Assembly (NCBI RefSeq): GCF_030412265.1
Contig: NZ_JAUHLN010000004.1
Coordinates: forward strand, 1-64,000
DNA from: Fictibacillus terranigra
GTDB lineage: Bacteria > Bacillota > Bacilli > Bacillales > Fictibacillaceae
Direction: 5' to 3'
DNA: 64,000 bases
The notes beneath the pieces were generated by a model that worked only from the letters and a program-made list of their open reading frames with translations, was not told where the DNA came from and searched no databases. This document shows positions 8,206-20,693 of this stretch, in pieces. The position numbers and the translations under genes are program-made. Position 1 is the first letter of the stretch; every line of letters begins with the position of its first letter.

Positions 8206-10420
8206 GCCGACTGCAGAACAAATTCAGGAGAAAAAACTATACCGTGAAATGGGCTTGAACGACGATGAGTTTGAACTCGTGCAATCCATCATCGGCCGAC
8301 TTCCGAACTGGACAGAGACCGGATTGTTCTCGGTCATGTGGAGTGAGCACTGTTCCTATAAAAACTCCAAGCCCGTACTCCGCAAGTTTCCCGTTGAAGG
8401 AGAACGCGTACTTCAAGGACCGGGAGAAGGAGCAGGAGTAGTGGACATCGGTGACGGCCAGGCGGTCGTGTTTAAAATCGAAAGCCATAACCACCCATCT
8501 GCTATTGAGCCATATCAAGGAGCGGCAACCGGGGTTGGCGGAATTATCCGTGACATCTTTTCCATGGGTGCGCGTCCTGTCGCACTTTTAAACTCGCTTC
8601 GTTTCGGGGAGTTAACGTCTTCCCGCGTGAAATATTTGTTTGAGGAAGTCGTAGCGGGAATCGCAGGCTACGGCAACTGCATCGGGATTCCGACAGTCGG
8701 GGGAGAAGTCCAGTTTGACGCTTCCTATGACGGCAATCCGCTCGTTAACGCCATGTGTGTCGGATTGATCGACCATAAAGATATTCAAAAAGGACAGGCA
8801 AAAGGCGCAGGCAACTCTGTCATGTATGTCGGAGCAAGAACCGGACGCGACGGCATCCACGGCGCAACGTTTGCTTCAGAAGAACTGACGGAAGCATCTG
8901 AAGAGAAGCGCCCAGCGGTTCAAGTCGGAGATCCGTTCATGGAAAAACTTTTGCTGGAAGCTTGTCTTGAACTCATTCAGAACTGTGATGCCCTTGTCGG
9001 GATTCAGGATATGGGAGCCGCCGGACTTACGAGTTCTTCTGCGGAGATGGCGAGCAAAGCAGGCATGGGGATCGAGATGAACCTGGATCTTGTCCCTCAG
9101 CGAGAGCTTCACATGACAGCGTACGAAATGATGCTTTCTGAATCACAGGAGCGCATGCTGATCGTGATGGAAAAAGGCAGAGAGCAGGAAGCGGTTGAGA
9201 TTTTCGAAAAATGGGGCCTTGAAGCGGTCGTCGTCGGAAAAGTAATTGAAGAGAAGCAGCTTCGCCTTCTGCACCACGGAGAAGTTGTGGCAGAGGTTCC
9301 GGTTGATGCCCTCGCAGAAGAAGCGCCGGTTTACAACAAGCCATCAAAAGAGCCTGCTTATTTTTCACAGTTCCAGAACGAAGAGGCATTCGTTCCAAAC
9401 GTGGAAAACAAAAAGGAAACGCTGCTGCAGCTTTTATCCCAGCCGACGATTGCGAGCAAATCATGGGTGTTCGACCAGTATGATTACATGGTCCGCACGA
9501 ACACGGTCGTTCCTCCGGGATCAGATGCAGCGGTCATCCGGATCCGTGAAACGGACAAAGCGCTTGCGATGACAACGGACTGTAATTCGAGGTATCTCTA
9601 CCTTGATCCGGAGACCGGCGGAAAGATTGCAGTCGCTGAAGCAGCGAGAAACCTTGTCTGCTCTGGAGCAGAGCCGCTTGCCATCACAGACTGCCTGAAC
9701 TACGGAAATCCTGAAAAGCCTGAGATCTTCTGGCAGCTTGAAAAGTCCGTTGACGGAATGAGCGACGCGTGCCGTACGCTTAACACACCGGTCATCGGCG
9801 GCAATGTTTCCCTATACAACGAAACGAACGGTGTAGCAGTTTATCCGACGCCGGTCATCGGCATGGTCGGACTCGTTCATCACCTTGACCATATTACGAC
9901 TCAATATTTTAAAGCACCCGGCGATCTGATCTATGTGATTGGTGATACCCGTCCGGAATTCGGGGGAAGTGAACTGCAGAAAATGCAGCTCGGAAAGATC
10001 TCTGGAAAAGCCCCTGAGCTTTCTCTTGAAACGGAAACGAAACGCCAAAAACAATTGCTTGAAGCGATTCAAACGGGACTTGTTGAATCCGCACACGACG
10101 TCGCAGAAGGCGGTCTGTCTGTAGCTCTTGCTGAGAGCATGATGAACGGTGCTGCCGGTGCTTCTGTTGAAGTAAAAGGCGATACCGTCTCCGCGCTATA
10201 CAGTGAAACGCAGTCACGTTTCCTTGTTTCGGTCAAACCTGAAAACGCAAAAGCGTTTGAGGCCATGAATGAAGATGCGAAGCAGATCGGTTTTGTTACG
10301 GACACAGCTGTTCTTCGTATCGACCATGAAACAGAAGGGGAAGTGCTGGCAGCGACTCATGAAGAACTTCATTCCGCTTGGAAAGGAGCAATACCATGCT
10401 TGCTGACATCAAAGGCTTAA
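8189..10420 (+). CDS. purL: FGAM synthase synthetase subunit PurL
   Basis: A 743-residue ATP-dependent subunit that forms FGAM from FGAR and ammonia. It has two AIR-synthase-like halves. Recognisable parts are [13 protein letters not shown] at about residue 50, [23 protein letters not shown] around 95, [17 protein letters not shown] in the middle and [11 protein letters not shown] in the C-terminal half. The length is standard for the small PurL that works with PurQ and PurS. The ATG at 8189 lies within purQ (17-base overlap) after GGAGGG. Confidence 0.97.
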   Translation: MSYLHEPTAEQIQEKKLYREMGLNDDEFELVQSIIGRLPNWTETGLFSVMWSEHCSYKNSKPVLRKFPVEGERVLQGPGEGAGVVDIGDGQAVVFKIESHNHPSAIEPYQGAATGVGGIIRDIFSMGARPVALLNSLRFGELTSSRVKYLFEEVVAGIAGYGNCIGIPTVGGEVQFDASYDGNPLVNAMCVGLIDHKDIQKGQAKGAGNSVMYVGARTGRDGIHGATFASEELTEASEEKRPAVQVGDPFMEKLLLEACLELIQNCDALVGIQDMGAAGLTSSSAEMASKAGMGIEMNLDLVPQRELHMTAYEMMLSESQERMLIVMEKGREQEAVEIFEKWGLEAVVVGKVIEEKQLRLLHHGEVVAEVPVDALAEEAPVYNKPSKEPAYFSQFQNEEAFVPNVENKKETLLQLLSQPTIASKSWVFDQYDYMVRTNTVVPPGSDAAVIRIRETDKALAMTTDCNSRYLYLDPETGGKIAVAEAARNLVCSGAEPLAITDCLNYGNPEKPEIFWQLEKSVDGMSDACRTLNTPVIGGNVSLYNETNGVAVYPTPVIGMVGLVHHLDHITTQYFKAPGDLIYVIGDTRPEFGGSELQKMQLGKISGKAPELSLETETKRQKQLLEAIQTGLVESAHDVAEGGLSVALAESMMNGAAGASVEVKGDTVSALYSETQSRFLVSVKPENAKAFEAMNEDAKQIGFVTDTAVLRIDHETEGEVLAATHEELHSAWKGAIPCLLTSKA

Positions 10421-11814
10421 ACGAAGAATGCGGAGTATTTGGGATCTGGGGCCACCAGGATGCGGCCCAGCTTACGTATTATGGCCTTCACAGCCTTCAG
10501 CACAGAGGGCAGGAAGGTGCAGGCATTGTTGTTACAGACGGTTCCAAACTGAAAATGCACAAAGGGCACGGCCTCGTTAACGAGGTATTCAGCCGCGGAG
10601 AATTGGAAGGATTAACAGGACATGCGGCCATTGGCCATGTCCGTTACTCCACGGCAGGCGGGAATGAATATGCGAATGTTCAGCCCCTGCTTTTCCGTTC
10701 GCAGACATCGAGTCTTGCACTTGCGCATAACGGAAATCTCGTCAATGCCAATGCACTTAAGCATCAGCTTGAAGCTCAGGGAAGTATTTTTCAAACGACT
10801 TCTGACACGGAGGTACTCGCTCATTTAATTAAACGAAGCGGCTATATCGGATTAAAGGATCAAGTGAAAAATGCGTTAACGATGCTAAAGGGAGCTTACG
10901 CTTTTGTCATCATGACCGAAGACAAACTGTTGGTGGCGCTCGACCCGCACGGCCTTCGTCCACTTTCCATCGGAATGCTTGGAGATGCCTATGTTGTCGC
11001 TTCTGAAACGTGTGCATTTGACGTCGTTGGAGCCGAGTATTTACGTGATGTGAAACCTGGCGAACTATTAATTATTGATAACGATGGGATGGTAGCGGAC
11101 ACGTTTTCTTCACCGATGAACCGCTCGATCTGTTCCATGGAATATATTTATTTTTCAAGACCCGACAGCAACATTGATGGGATCAACATTCACAGCGCAC
11201 GAAAGAACCTTGGTAAAGAGCTTTACAAGGAGTACCCGGTAGAAGCAGATGTCGTGACAGGTGTTCCTGATTCCAGTATTTCAGCAGCGATCGGATATGC
11301 GGAAGAGTCCGGCATCCCGTATGAGATCGGCTTGATCAAAAACCGTTATGTCGGCCGTACGTTCATCCAGCCTTCACAGGAATTGCGGGAGCTTGGGGTG
11401 AAAATGAAGCTCTCTCCAGTTCGTGGGATCGTAGAAGGAAAACGTGTCGTCATGGTGGATGACTCGATCGTACGTGGAACAACGAGCCGCCGTATCGTTA
11501 AAATGCTGCGTGCGGCAGGTGCGACTGAAGTACATGTAAGAATAACGGCACCGCCGATTGCTCATCCATGCTATTACGGCATCGATACGTCAGAACGTGC
11601 AGAACTGATTGCATCCAACCATTCTGTGGAGGAGATCAGGGACATTATCGGTGCAGATTCATTGGCGTTCTTATCACCGGAAGGCTTGATGCGAGGAGTG
11701 GGCCGTCCGGACAGCGATCCAAACAACGGGCACTGTCTCGCTTGCTTTACCGGAAAGTATCCGACAGAGATCTACCCGGATACGGTGCTGCCGTACGAAA
11801 AAGAAATGGTGTAA
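10396..11814 (+). CDS. purF: Amidophosphoribosyltransferase PurF
   Basis: The first committed step: PRPP plus glutamine to phosphoribosylamine. I place the start at ATG 10396, after AAAGGAG, giving 472 residues. The upstream TTG reading would swallow the ribosome site. The 11-residue propeptide [11 protein letters not shown] precedes the mature N-terminal Cys of CGVFGIWGH, as in B. subtilis. The PRPP loop [14 protein letters not shown] is present, and Cys residues in [16 protein letters not shown] and GHCLACF fit the 4Fe-4S ligands of the oxygen-sensitive Bacillus enzyme. Confidence 0.97.
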   Translation: MLADIKGLNEECGVFGIWGHQDAAQLTYYGLHSLQHRGQEGAGIVVTDGSKLKMHKGHGLVNEVFSRGELEGLTGHAAIGHVRYSTAGGNEYANVQPLLFRSQTSSLALAHNGNLVNANALKHQLEAQGSIFQTTSDTEVLAHLIKRSGYIGLKDQVKNALTMLKGAYAFVIMTEDKLLVALDPHGLRPLSIGMLGDAYVVASETCAFDVVGAEYLRDVKPGELLIIDNDGMVADTFSSPMNRSICSMEYIYFSRPDSNIDGINIHSARKNLGKELYKEYPVEADVVTGVPDSSISAAIGYAEESGIPYEIGLIKNRYVGRTFIQPSQELRELGVKMKLSPVRGIVEGKRVVMVDDSIVRGTTSRRIVKMLRAAGATEVHVRITAPPIAHPCYYGIDTSERAELIASNHSVEEIRDIIGADSLAFLSPEGLMRGVGRPDSDPNNGHCLACFTGKYPTEIYPDTVLPYEKEMV

Positions 11815-11839
11815 TGGTTTAAAAAAGGGAGGAAATACA

Positions 11840-12880
11840 ATGGCAGAGGCATACAGACAGGCCGGAGTGGATATTGAAGCGGGCTATGAAGCGGTAGACA
11901 GAATAAAAAAACACGCATTGCGCACACGCCGTCCGGAAGTCATGGCTGGCCTCGGCGGATTCGGAGCGATGTTTGACCTGTCCAATCTGCCGTACAAGGA
12001 GCCCGTTTTGATTTCTGGAACGGACGGAGTGGGAACGAAGCTTATGGTAGCGATCATGCTGGACAAACATGATAGCATCGGAGTGGACGCTGTAGCGATG
12101 TGTGTGAACGACATCGTGGCTCAAGGCGCCGAGCCGCTGTACTTCCTGGATTACATTGCATGCGGCAAGCTTGATCCTGCTAAAGTGGAAGATATCGTAA
12201 AAGGAATCGCGGACGGCTGTGAGCAGGCGGGCTGTGCCCTGATCGGCGGAGAAACGGCAGAAATGCCAGGCATGTACAGCAACGGAGATTATGATCTCGC
12301 GGGATTCTCGGTTGGTGCTGCTGAAAAGTCAAAATTGATTCATCCCGGCCTTGTGAAGGAAGGGGACGTATTGATCGGCCTGTCTTCCAATGGCATTCAC
12401 AGCAACGGTTATTCATTGGTCCGTAAAGTGCTGCTTGAAACAGGCCAGCTGGATTTGAACGGAAGCTTTGGCAGTGAAGGCCGGACGCTTGGAGAAGAAC
12501 TGCTCGTACCTACTCGCATCTATGTGAAGCCGCTTCTTAACGTTTACAAAAAATTTCATGTGCACGGAGCGGCTCATATTACAGGCGGAGGTTTCGTTGA
12601 AAACATTCCTCGTATGCTGCCTGAAGGACTTGCGGCAGAAGTCGATTACGGTTCATGGCCAATTCCAGAGATTTTTGATGCGATCGAAGAGACCGGAAGC
12701 ATCGGAAGAAAAGAGATGTTCACGACGTTCAACATGGGAATCGGCATGGTGCTTGCAGTGGATTATGACGAAGCGTTCGATGTCATTCGGTCGCTTGAAC
12801 AGGATGGCGAGAAGGCATTTGTGATCGGCCGCGTGAAAAAAGGTGAGGGTGTTGTGTTTGGCGGCGGTGAATTGAAATGA
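11840..12880 (+). CDS. purM: AIR synthetase PurM
   Basis: Closes the imidazole ring: FGAM plus ATP to AIR. The 346-residue protein shows [13 protein letters not shown] near residue 58, [20 protein letters not shown] near 79, [11 protein letters not shown] near 140 and [22 protein letters not shown] lies before the ATG. ATGA overlap with purN. Confidence 0.97.
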   Translation: MAEAYRQAGVDIEAGYEAVDRIKKHALRTRRPEVMAGLGGFGAMFDLSNLPYKEPVLISGTDGVGTKLMVAIMLDKHDSIGVDAVAMCVNDIVAQGAEPLYFLDYIACGKLDPAKVEDIVKGIADGCEQAGCALIGGETAEMPGMYSNGDYDLAGFSVGAAEKSKLIHPGLVKEGDVLIGLSSNGIHSNGYSLVRKVLLETGQLDLNGSFGSEGRTLGEELLVPTRIYVKPLLNVYKKFHVHGAAHITGGGFVENIPRMLPEGLAAEVDYGSWPIPEIFDAIEETGSIGRKEMFTTFNMGIGMVLAVDYDEAFDVIRSLEQDGEKAFVIGRVKKGEGVVFGGGELK

Positions 12881-13467
12881 AAAAGATCGCAGTATTTGCA
12901 TCTGGGAGCGGCTCGAACTTTCAAGCGATCGTCGACGCAATAAAAGAGAAAAAACTAAATGCCGAAGTTTCACTGCTTGTTTGTGACAAGCCGGGAGCGC
13001 GTGTCATCGAGCGGGCGGAAGAAGCAGGAGTGGAATACTTCACGTTTTTTCCGAAGCAGTACGAAACAAAAGCAGAGTTCGAAACGGAGATTTTAAAACG
13101 GCTGAGAGCAAAAGGTATTGAATTTATCGTACTGGCCGGTTATATGCGACTTATAGGCGGTACATTGCTGGCTGATTTTGAAGGCCGTATCGTGAACATC
13201 CACCCGTCCCTGCTTCCTGATTTTCCTGGAAAGGACGCGATCGGACAAGCATTGGAGGCCCAGGCGGGAGTGTCGGGTGTTACCGTACATTACGTGGATA
13301 GCGGAATGGACACAGGCCCGGTGATCGCCCAAAAAGCAGTAATGATCCGAAAAGAAGATACGAGAGAGAGCCTGCAGCAGCGAATTCAACAGGTAGAGCA
13401 TGAATTGTTTCCTCGTGTTTTAGAAGAGCTATTCAACCAAGAAAAAGTGGGAGGAGTTCAATCTTGA
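12877..13467 (+). CDS. purN: GAR transformylase PurN
   Basis: Transfers a formyl group from 10-formyl-THF to GAR. The 196-residue protein has [15 protein letters not shown] at the N-terminus, [11 protein letters not shown] near 88 and the active-site segment [22 protein letters not shown], then [19 protein letters not shown]. The Asn/His/Asp catalytic residues are all present. It overlaps both purM and purH by four bases. Confidence 0.96.
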   Translation: MKKIAVFASGSGSNFQAIVDAIKEKKLNAEVSLLVCDKPGARVIERAEEAGVEYFTFFPKQYETKAEFETEILKRLRAKGIEFIVLAGYMRLIGGTLLADFEGRIVNIHPSLLPDFPGKDAIGQALEAQAGVSGVTVHYVDSGMDTGPVIAQKAVMIRKEDTRESLQQRIQQVEHELFPRVLEELFNQEKVGGVQS

Positions 13468-15002
13468 CCATCAAACGAGCATTAGTATCGGTATCCAATA
13501 AAGAAGGACTGGTTCCTTTTGTTAAAGCACTGGCTGATAAAGGGGTAGAGATCATCTCAACCGGCGGAACGAGCAAGGCTTTGCAGGAAGCCGGAGTTAA
13601 CGTGACGGGCATTTCAGAAGTGACAGGTTTCCCTGAGATCATGGACGGCCGGGTGAAAACACTGCACCCGATGATTCACGGGGGACTCTTGGCGGTGAGA
13701 GAAAACGAAAGCCATGTGCGCCAGATGGAGGAAAACGGTATTTCCCCGATCGATCTTGTGGTCGTCAACCTTTATCCGTTCAAAGAAACCATTTCAAAAG
13801 AGGATGTTGCGTTTGCGGATGCGATTGAAAACATCGATATCGGCGGGCCGAGCATGCTTCGTTCGGCAGCGAAAAACCATGCGTACGTCACGGTTGTCGT
13901 TGATCCTTCCGACTACGGCAGCGTCCTTGAAGAAGTAGAAAAAAACAATGAAGTTACTGAGGAAACCCGCCGTAAACTGGCAGCAAAAACATTCCGCCAC
14001 ACAGCGGCATATGATGCGCTGATCGCGGAATACTTAACAAACATGGTGGAAGAGGAGAACCCTGAAACTTACACGGTTACGTATGAGAAGAAACAGGATC
14101 TTCGCTACGGGGAAAACCCGCATCAAAAAGCGGCTTTCTATAAAGCGCCGCTTGGTACAAAAACATCGATCGCGCAAGCTGAACAGCTTCACGGGAAAGA
14201 ACTATCCTACAACAATATTAATGATGCCGACGCGGCACTGCAGATCGTGCGCGAGTTCAAAGACCCGGCAATCGTAGCGGTAAAACATATGAACCCTTGC
14301 GGCGTAGGCACAGGAAACAGTGTGGAAGATGCATTCGCAAAAGCGTTCGCTGCGGATCCGATCTCCATATTTGGCGGAATTATCGCATCGAACAAGGAAA
14401 TTAATGAAGTGGCTGCACAAAAGATGAGCGAAATCTTTCTGGAGATTATTATTGCGCCATCATTTAGTCCGGAAGCAAAAGAGATTTTAACAAGAAAGAA
14501 AAATATCCGATTGCTCACTTTGGAGCTCGGTGAAGATAAAAAGCAGGAGAAGCGCCTGACAACCGTTCGCGGAGGCCTTCTTATTCAGGACGAAGATGCG
14601 TATGGATGGGATCAGGCGAATATCTCTGTTCCTACGAAACGCGAGCCAACGGAAAAAGAATGGGAGGATTTGAAGCTTGCATGGAAAGTCGTTAAGCATG
14701 TGAAATCCAATGCGATTGTTTTAGCGAAAGACCAGATGACGATTGGAGTCGGAGCCGGGCAGATGAACCGTGTCGGTGCGGCGAAGATTGCGATTGAACA
14801 AGCGGGAGAAAAAGCCGAAGGAAGCGCTTTGGGTTCTGATGCGTTTTTCCCAATGGACGATACGGTGGAAGCCGCAGCGAAAGCTGGTGTGACGGCGATC
14901 ATCCAGCCTGGCGGATCGGTAAAAGACGAAGATTCCATCAAGAAAGCAGACGAGTACGGCATCGCGATGGTCTTTACCGGCGTACGCCATTTTAAACATT
15001 AA
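13464..15002 (+). CDS. purH: AICAR transformylase/IMP cyclohydrolase PurH
   Basis: A bifunctional enzyme for the last two steps to IMP. The 512-residue protein has an N-terminal MGS-like cyclohydrolase domain (residues 1-200: [32 protein letters not shown]) and a C-terminal transformylase domain ([41 protein letters not shown]). The start TTG follows AGTGGGAGGAG and sits in the purN stop region (overlap TTGA). Confidence 0.97.
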   Translation: MTIKRALVSVSNKEGLVPFVKALADKGVEIISTGGTSKALQEAGVNVTGISEVTGFPEIMDGRVKTLHPMIHGGLLAVRENESHVRQMEENGISPIDLVVVNLYPFKETISKEDVAFADAIENIDIGGPSMLRSAAKNHAYVTVVVDPSDYGSVLEEVEKNNEVTEETRRKLAAKTFRHTAAYDALIAEYLTNMVEEENPETYTVTYEKKQDLRYGENPHQKAAFYKAPLGTKTSIAQAEQLHGKELSYNNINDADAALQIVREFKDPAIVAVKHMNPCGVGTGNSVEDAFAKAFAADPISIFGGIIASNKEINEVAAQKMSEIFLEIIIAPSFSPEAKEILTRKKNIRLLTLELGEDKKQEKRLTTVRGGLLIQDEDAYGWDQANISVPTKREPTEKEWEDLKLAWKVVKHVKSNAIVLAKDQMTIGVGAGQMNRVGAAKIAIEQAGEKAEGSALGSDAFFPMDDTVEAAAKAGVTAIIQPGGSVKDEDSIKKADEYGIAMVFTGVRHFKH

Positions 15003-16362
<1,360 letters not shown>

Positions 16363-16382
16363 TTGCCATAAGCCTCCTTATA

Positions 16383-16412
16383 AAAAACTCCCCGCTGCAG
16401 GGGAGTTTTTTT
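16383..16412 (+). terminator. Terminator of the purine operon (bidirectional)
   Basis: AAAAACTCCCCGC pairs with the complementary arm ending GGGGAGTTTTT, with a run of T on both strands. It would also stop the reverse-strand transcript of the gene at 16456. Confidence 0.88.
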
Positions 16413-16455
16413 GTTGATTATTCGCAGATATGCTGGCCAGCTTCAGCCTTTCTGA

Positions 16456-16716
16456 CTAACTCGGATTAATGGCTGAGCCCTCCTTGGAAATATCGTCCAA
16501 ATCCATGTCTTTCAGTTCAGTTCCCTGTTTTACCATGTCTGTGACCGGGCAGTAGCGCAGGATGCCTTCAGCCACTTTCATGGACGCGAGAATCATCATA
16601 AAGATGTAAGATCCTCTGTACGGTCTGCGTGTGTACTTGGCGGTTAACATCGCAAGCATAGTCAATCCGCACACGATCCGAATCATGGAGTTTAAGATGC
16701 CAATGTTTTGTTTCAT
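16456..16716 (-). CDS. YgaP-type/DUF2892 membrane protein
   Basis: An 86-residue protein with two hydrophobic helices: IGILNSMIRIVCGLTMLAML at residues 4-23 and YIFMMILASMKVAEGILRYCP at 37-57. The pattern N-x-x-x-R-I..G near the start and a GILRYCP ending before an acidic tail matches DUF2892 (YgaP-like transmembrane domain) proteins. AAAGGAG is 11 bases upstream of the ATG. There is no rhodanese domain. Role unknown. Confidence 0.72.
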   Translation of the reverse strand: MKQNIGILNSMIRIVCGLTMLAMLTAKYTRRPYRGSYIFMMILASMKVAEGILRYCPVTDMVKQGTELKDMDLDDISKEGSAINPS

Positions 16717-16833
16717 AACGGGGAATGCTCCTTTTTGTGATGATTTTTTGTGTTTTGCTTAAAGACACCCACGAACCGAAATTGTATGGTATCCTTGAGA
16801 AAATGTACTTATACAGAGAAAAAGGTGAAACCT

Positions 16834-18576
16834 ATGTCTAACCAGTTCTTGTTTTGGTCGAAGGCGGAACTTCGACGCCATCAAGCAGTAATCATGGGCG
16901 AATTGGCTCCATCGATCGTATTGCAGAATGCAACATACTTAAATGCTGCCCGGCACTGCTGGACAAAAGCTAACATATGGATTTACGAAAACCGCATCGT
17001 TTATGTAGGGGACAAAATGCCCAGCCAAACGAACGGGACAGAGATTGTAAACATTGACGGTAAATATGTCGTCCCGGGTTACATTGAGCCGCATGCCCAT
17101 CCATTTCAACTATATAATCCCCAGACTCTGGGCCATTATGCATCGGCAAGGGGCACAACGACTTTCATGTGCGATAACCTTATGCTTTTTTTATCATTGC
17201 CAGTTACGAAAGCGCTTACTATTATGGAGGACCTGAACCGGCTGCCCTTTACGTACTATTGGTGGTGCCGTTATGATTCCCAGTCTGAGCTATTGAATGA
17301 AGACTCTTTGTTCTCATTGAGCAATATAAAAAAAATGCTTGCATCTCCATACGTGATACAGGGCGGAGAGCTGACAGGCTGGCCGAAAGTCCTTCAGGGA
17401 GATGATCATATTCTTCATCTCATGAGGGAAACCCGCAAGGCCGGGAAGCGCATCGAAGGACATCTGCCGGGCGCTTCTGAGAAAACATTGACGCAAATGG
17501 CCCTGCTGGGTGTGGATTGCGATCATGAGGCGATGACGGGAGAGGAAGCGATGATGAGGCTGAACCTCGGGCTGACGACCTCTCTCCGCTATTCATCCAT
17601 CCGTCCCGATCTCGCACAGATTTTAAAAGAAATGAAAGAGATCGGTGCTGCCCATTTTGACCGTGTCATCTTTACAACCGACGGATCAACCCCGGCGTTT
17701 TATGAAGAAGGCGTTACGGACAAAATGATTTCTATCGCCCTGCAAGAAGGAATTGATCCTATTGATGCTTATAAAATGGCTTCCTATAACATAGCAAGAT
17801 ATTACGGTAAAGAGCATATACTCGGAATGGTTGCACCGGGTAGAGCAGCCCATCTTAATATCCTGGAAAGCGTACAGCAGCCGAATCCTGAATCCGTTCT
17901 CGCAAAGGGGCAATGGATCAAGCGTGACGGTGAGGTCATGGAAGCGGGGGCACCGTTCCCTTGGAGCGATTATGGAATGGGGCCGCTTGAATTGAACTGG
18001 GATCTGTCACTGAAGGACTTTCAGTTCAGTTCCCTCGCAGGCATGGAGATGGTAAACTCCGTCATAACGAAGCCGTATCACATTCAGCTTAATCCAATGA
18101 ACGAGATGCTGGATGACGATCATGACGAGTGCTTCTTCATGCTTGTTGACAAAAAAGGCAAATGGCGGGTAAACACGCTTTTAAAAGGTTTTGCAAGGGG
18201 AGTTTCCGGATTTGCCAGCTCCTATTCGAGTACAGGCGATCTTCTTTTGATCGGAAAAAGCAAAAGGGATATGCTTGCGGCCTTTAACCGCGTGAAAGAA
18301 ATGAAAGGCGGCATCGTGCTTGTCGAGGACGGAGAAGTGATCAGCGAGCTCCAGCTGACGCTCGGCGGGGGCATGTCTCCTTCATCAGTTGAAGATCTCA
18401 TACAGGAAGAAAAGGCTTTAACGAAAGAGCTGCGCAAAAGAGGCTATCCTTTTGAGGATCCGATCTACAGCCTGCTGTTCTTTTCGTCAACACATTTGCC
18501 GTATATCCGCATCACACAGCTTGGAATTTACGATGTAAAGAAGAAAGTCATACTCTTTCCTTCGATTATGCGTTAA
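16834..18576 (+). CDS. yerA: Adenine deaminase-like amidohydrolase YerA
   Basis: A 580-residue amidohydrolase, starting at ATG 16834 after AAAAGGTGA. The N-terminal beta-sandwich leads into VVPGYIEPHAHPFQLY with the HxH metal ligands. Glu, His and Asp positions follow in IQGGELTGWP, RIEGHLPGASE, DHEAMTGEE and FTTDGSTP. The C-terminal domain ending QLTLGGGMS is typical of the adenine deaminase family. B. subtilis has the same gene at the same place after purD. Purine salvage is the likely role; the substrate of YerA itself is not certain. Confidence 0.85.
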   Translation: MSNQFLFWSKAELRRHQAVIMGELAPSIVLQNATYLNAARHCWTKANIWIYENRIVYVGDKMPSQTNGTEIVNIDGKYVVPGYIEPHAHPFQLYNPQTLGHYASARGTTTFMCDNLMLFLSLPVTKALTIMEDLNRLPFTYYWWCRYDSQSELLNEDSLFSLSNIKKMLASPYVIQGGELTGWPKVLQGDDHILHLMRETRKAGKRIEGHLPGASEKTLTQMALLGVDCDHEAMTGEEAMMRLNLGLTTSLRYSSIRPDLAQILKEMKEIGAAHFDRVIFTTDGSTPAFYEEGVTDKMISIALQEGIDPIDAYKMASYNIARYYGKEHILGMVAPGRAAHLNILESVQQPNPESVLAKGQWIKRDGEVMEAGAPFPWSDYGMGPLELNWDLSLKDFQFSSLAGMEMVNSVITKPYHIQLNPMNEMLDDDHDECFFMLVDKKGKWRVNTLLKGFARGVSGFASSYSSTGDLLLIGKSKRDMLAAFNRVKEMKGGIVLVEDGEVISELQLTLGGGMSPSSVEDLIQEEKALTKELRKRGYPFEDPIYSLLFFSSTHLPYIRITQLGIYDVKKKVILFPSIMR

Positions 18577-18606
18577 ACTAAAGAAGTAAAGCGTCTGGGA
18601 ATATTC

Positions 18607-18631
18607 GGCCGGGGGGCCAGGGGGGCAGGGG
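18607..18631 (+). promoter_or_regulatory. G-rich tract over the yerB ribosome site
   Basis: Runs of 2, 6, 6 and 4 G lie at 18607-18608, 18611-18616, 18620-18625 and 18628-18631. The last run is the only plausible Shine-Dalgarno for yerB, six bases before its ATG. The tract could fold as a G-quadruplex with at least two tetrads. Confidence 0.5.
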
Positions 18632-18637
18632 TGCCTG

Positions 18638-19663
18638 ATGAAAAAATGGATGCTTGCTATTTGTACGGCTTTATTGATCCTGGGAGGTGCAGGCTGCCAG
18701 AAGGATGAAAAGGCAAGTAACAAAAAACCTGCGGAACATGAGAAGGCTCCTGAAAAGAAAGAAAAGACAGAGCTGAAAAACACGTATCCGCTCACAGGCA
18801 TCAAAACGAACAAACCGACCGATGCCCGCGTGTTTGCGGTGATGGTCAATAACCATCAGAAGGCCCGTCCTCAGTCAGGGCTTCATAAAGCCGACCTTGT
18901 TTATGAGGTGCTGGCAGAAGGCGATATTACACGTTTTCTCGCCGTTTTTCAGAGTGAGAAGCCAAAAGTCGTAGGACCTGTCCGAAGTGCGAGAAATTAT
19001 TTTATCGAGCTGAGCCAAGGGTTTCATTCGTTTTATATTCATCATGGCTGGAGTCCGGAGGCAAAGAAAATCCTATCCGGGAACAGCGATGTCGATTCAC
19101 TGAACGGCCTGTATTATGACGGTACGCTGTTTCAGCGGGCATCATTCCGGCAGGCGCCTCATAATTCGTACATTGCGTACAAAGACATCATGAAAGGTTT
19201 AAAGAAGAAAGGCTATGACAATAAAGATAAAATAAGGCCTCTTCCTTTCTTGAATCAAGCGGAGGCCAAAGCGCTTACCGGTGACAAAGCCGATAAAGTT
19301 CTGATAACATACAATCACGGTGAAAATGTCAGCTACACCTACGATTCGTCAACGAAACGGTATGCCCGTTCCAGCAACGGAAAGCCGACCACAGACCGCG
19401 AAACAGAAACACCAATCGAAGTCGATAACGTGTTCATTGTGGAAGCGGCCCATAGAATCATTGATAGTTACGGACGCAGAGAAATCGACCTTACATCCGC
19501 CGGCAAAGCGATTCTGCTTCAGTGCGGAAAAGCCAGGGAAGTCAGCTGGGAAAACAAGGACGGCAGAATAATCCCGTCCGGCACAGGTTTCGTTCCGGGT
19601 AAAACCTGGATCAATATCATCCCGACGCAGCCAGGAATCAGTAAGAGTGTTTCTATTGAATAG
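18638..19663 (+). CDS. yerB: DUF3048 lipoprotein YerB
   Basis: A 341-residue exported lipoprotein. Lys-rich start, hydrophobic core WMLAICTALLIL and lipobox GGAGC (Cys 20), then a Lys/Glu-rich linker to residue 46. The mature part shows DUF3048 features: FAVMVNNHQKARPQSGL, ADLVYEVLAEGDITRFLAVF and GPVRSARNYFIE. Same order as B. subtilis yerA-yerB-yerC. The function of the family is not established. Confidence 0.9.
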   Translation: MKKWMLAICTALLILGGAGCQKDEKASNKKPAEHEKAPEKKEKTELKNTYPLTGIKTNKPTDARVFAVMVNNHQKARPQSGLHKADLVYEVLAEGDITRFLAVFQSEKPKVVGPVRSARNYFIELSQGFHSFYIHHGWSPEAKKILSGNSDVDSLNGLYYDGTLFQRASFRQAPHNSYIAYKDIMKGLKKKGYDNKDKIRPLPFLNQAEAKALTGDKADKVLITYNHGENVSYTYDSSTKRYARSSNGKPTTDRETETPIEVDNVFIVEAAHRIIDSYGRREIDLTSAGKAILLQCGKAREVSWENKDGRIIPSGTGFVPGKTWINIIPTQPGISKSVSIE

Positions 19664-19684
19664 AGCAGAAGGAGTGCAAAGTAC

Positions 19685-19993
19685 ATGCAAATTGATAAAT
19701 TAAGAGGGAAGGCGCTGGATCAGCTGTTTGAAGCCGTCCTTTCACTGAAGAATCTGGAAGAATGCTATCAATTCTTTGATGATCTGTGCACGATGAACGA
19801 GATTCAGTCACTGGCACAGCGCCTCGAGGTGGCCCGCATGCTCCGGGAAGGAAAGACCTATCACAAAATCGAATCCGAGACCGGCGCCAGCACAGCCACG
19901 ATTTCCCGTGTAAAACGCTGCCTGAACTTTGGAAATGATGCCTATCAGATGGCACTCGACCGCGTACACGGAAAAGAAGAAGAAGCAAAGTAA
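19685..19993 (+). CDS. yerC: TrpR-like DNA-binding protein YerC
   Basis: A 102-residue protein of the YerC/YecD family related to TrpR. A helix-turn-helix is visible at residues 47-78 (AQRLEVARMLREGKTYHKIE followed by TGASTATISRVKRCL). AGAAGGAG lies before the ATG. A terminator follows the stop directly. The regulatory target is unknown; conserved linkage to yerB and pcrBA is all the context gives. Confidence 0.92.
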   Translation: MQIDKLRGKALDQLFEAVLSLKNLEECYQFFDDLCTMNEIQSLAQRLEVARMLREGKTYHKIESETGASTATISRVKRCLNFGNDAYQMALDRVHGKEEEAK

Positions 19994-20028
19994 AACCTGC
20001 AACGCCTTATGGGCGGTGCAGGTTTTTT
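19994..20028 (+). terminator. Terminator after yerC
   Basis: AACCTGCAACGCC and GGGCGGTGCAGGTT pair around TTAT, followed by TTTTTTG. Confidence 0.88.
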
Positions 20029-20149
20029 GTTTTCGGGGTGCGGAAATCGGATCGGACGGGAAGGGGATTTTATAAAAATGATGTGTTCTGCAAGTAAAGC
20101 ATGTCGAACCGCAAGTAAACAACGAGCGGAGGCTCTTATAAAAAGCTTA

Positions 20150-20561
20150 CGAGTGAACACTACTTGATTTTTCACACGTCCATACCCCGATATCTGCATA
20201 AAATTGGTGTGATCCTATCCGGCCGGAACCGGAACGCAGCCGGATTTGATCCTATCCGTTTTCAAGCGCCCATGTTTCACATTTTTCATTAACTGCTTAC
20301 CAATAAATGCCTGATCGGCGCCGGGTTTCATCGACGATTAAACCGCCGATTTCACAGTATTCCCTCTGCAGCAATGTTTCTCCGTACAGGAGCCGAGCCG
20401 GCAATTGCGCCGTTCACTTCTTTTACAAAAAAAGCAGCATTTTCCTGGATGATAATTTTTTCCAACCGTGTTATGCTTTCAGTAGTATCATCGGTATAGC
20501 CGAGCAGCAGCGGCAGAGAAGACAAGGCGGATGCGTCCTCCAAGCCAGCTTTTCTGATCAT
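20150..20561 (-). pseudogene. Decayed GNAT acetyltransferase
   Basis: The reverse strand opens with an intact N-terminal part (MIRKAGLEDASALSSLPLLL, then AAFFVKEVNGAIAG). Downstream, in shifted frames, come EIGGLIVDETRRRSGI, ETWALENG-stop-DQIRLRSG, QFYADIG and YGRVKNQVVF. These are consecutive pieces of one GNAT fold, including the acetyl-CoA loop region, broken by at least three frameshifts and one in-frame stop. It is not expected to be functional. Confidence 0.82.
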
Positions 20562-20693
20562 AAAATCACCTCTTCCAAATAGGGCGTAAGGTCAAAAGAA
20601 TGAGAGACGGCCGAACACTATGGACAAGAGTTATCGGAGATTTCCCCGATCAAGCACAGTTATGAAACATTTCAAAACGGGAAGTGAAGAACT

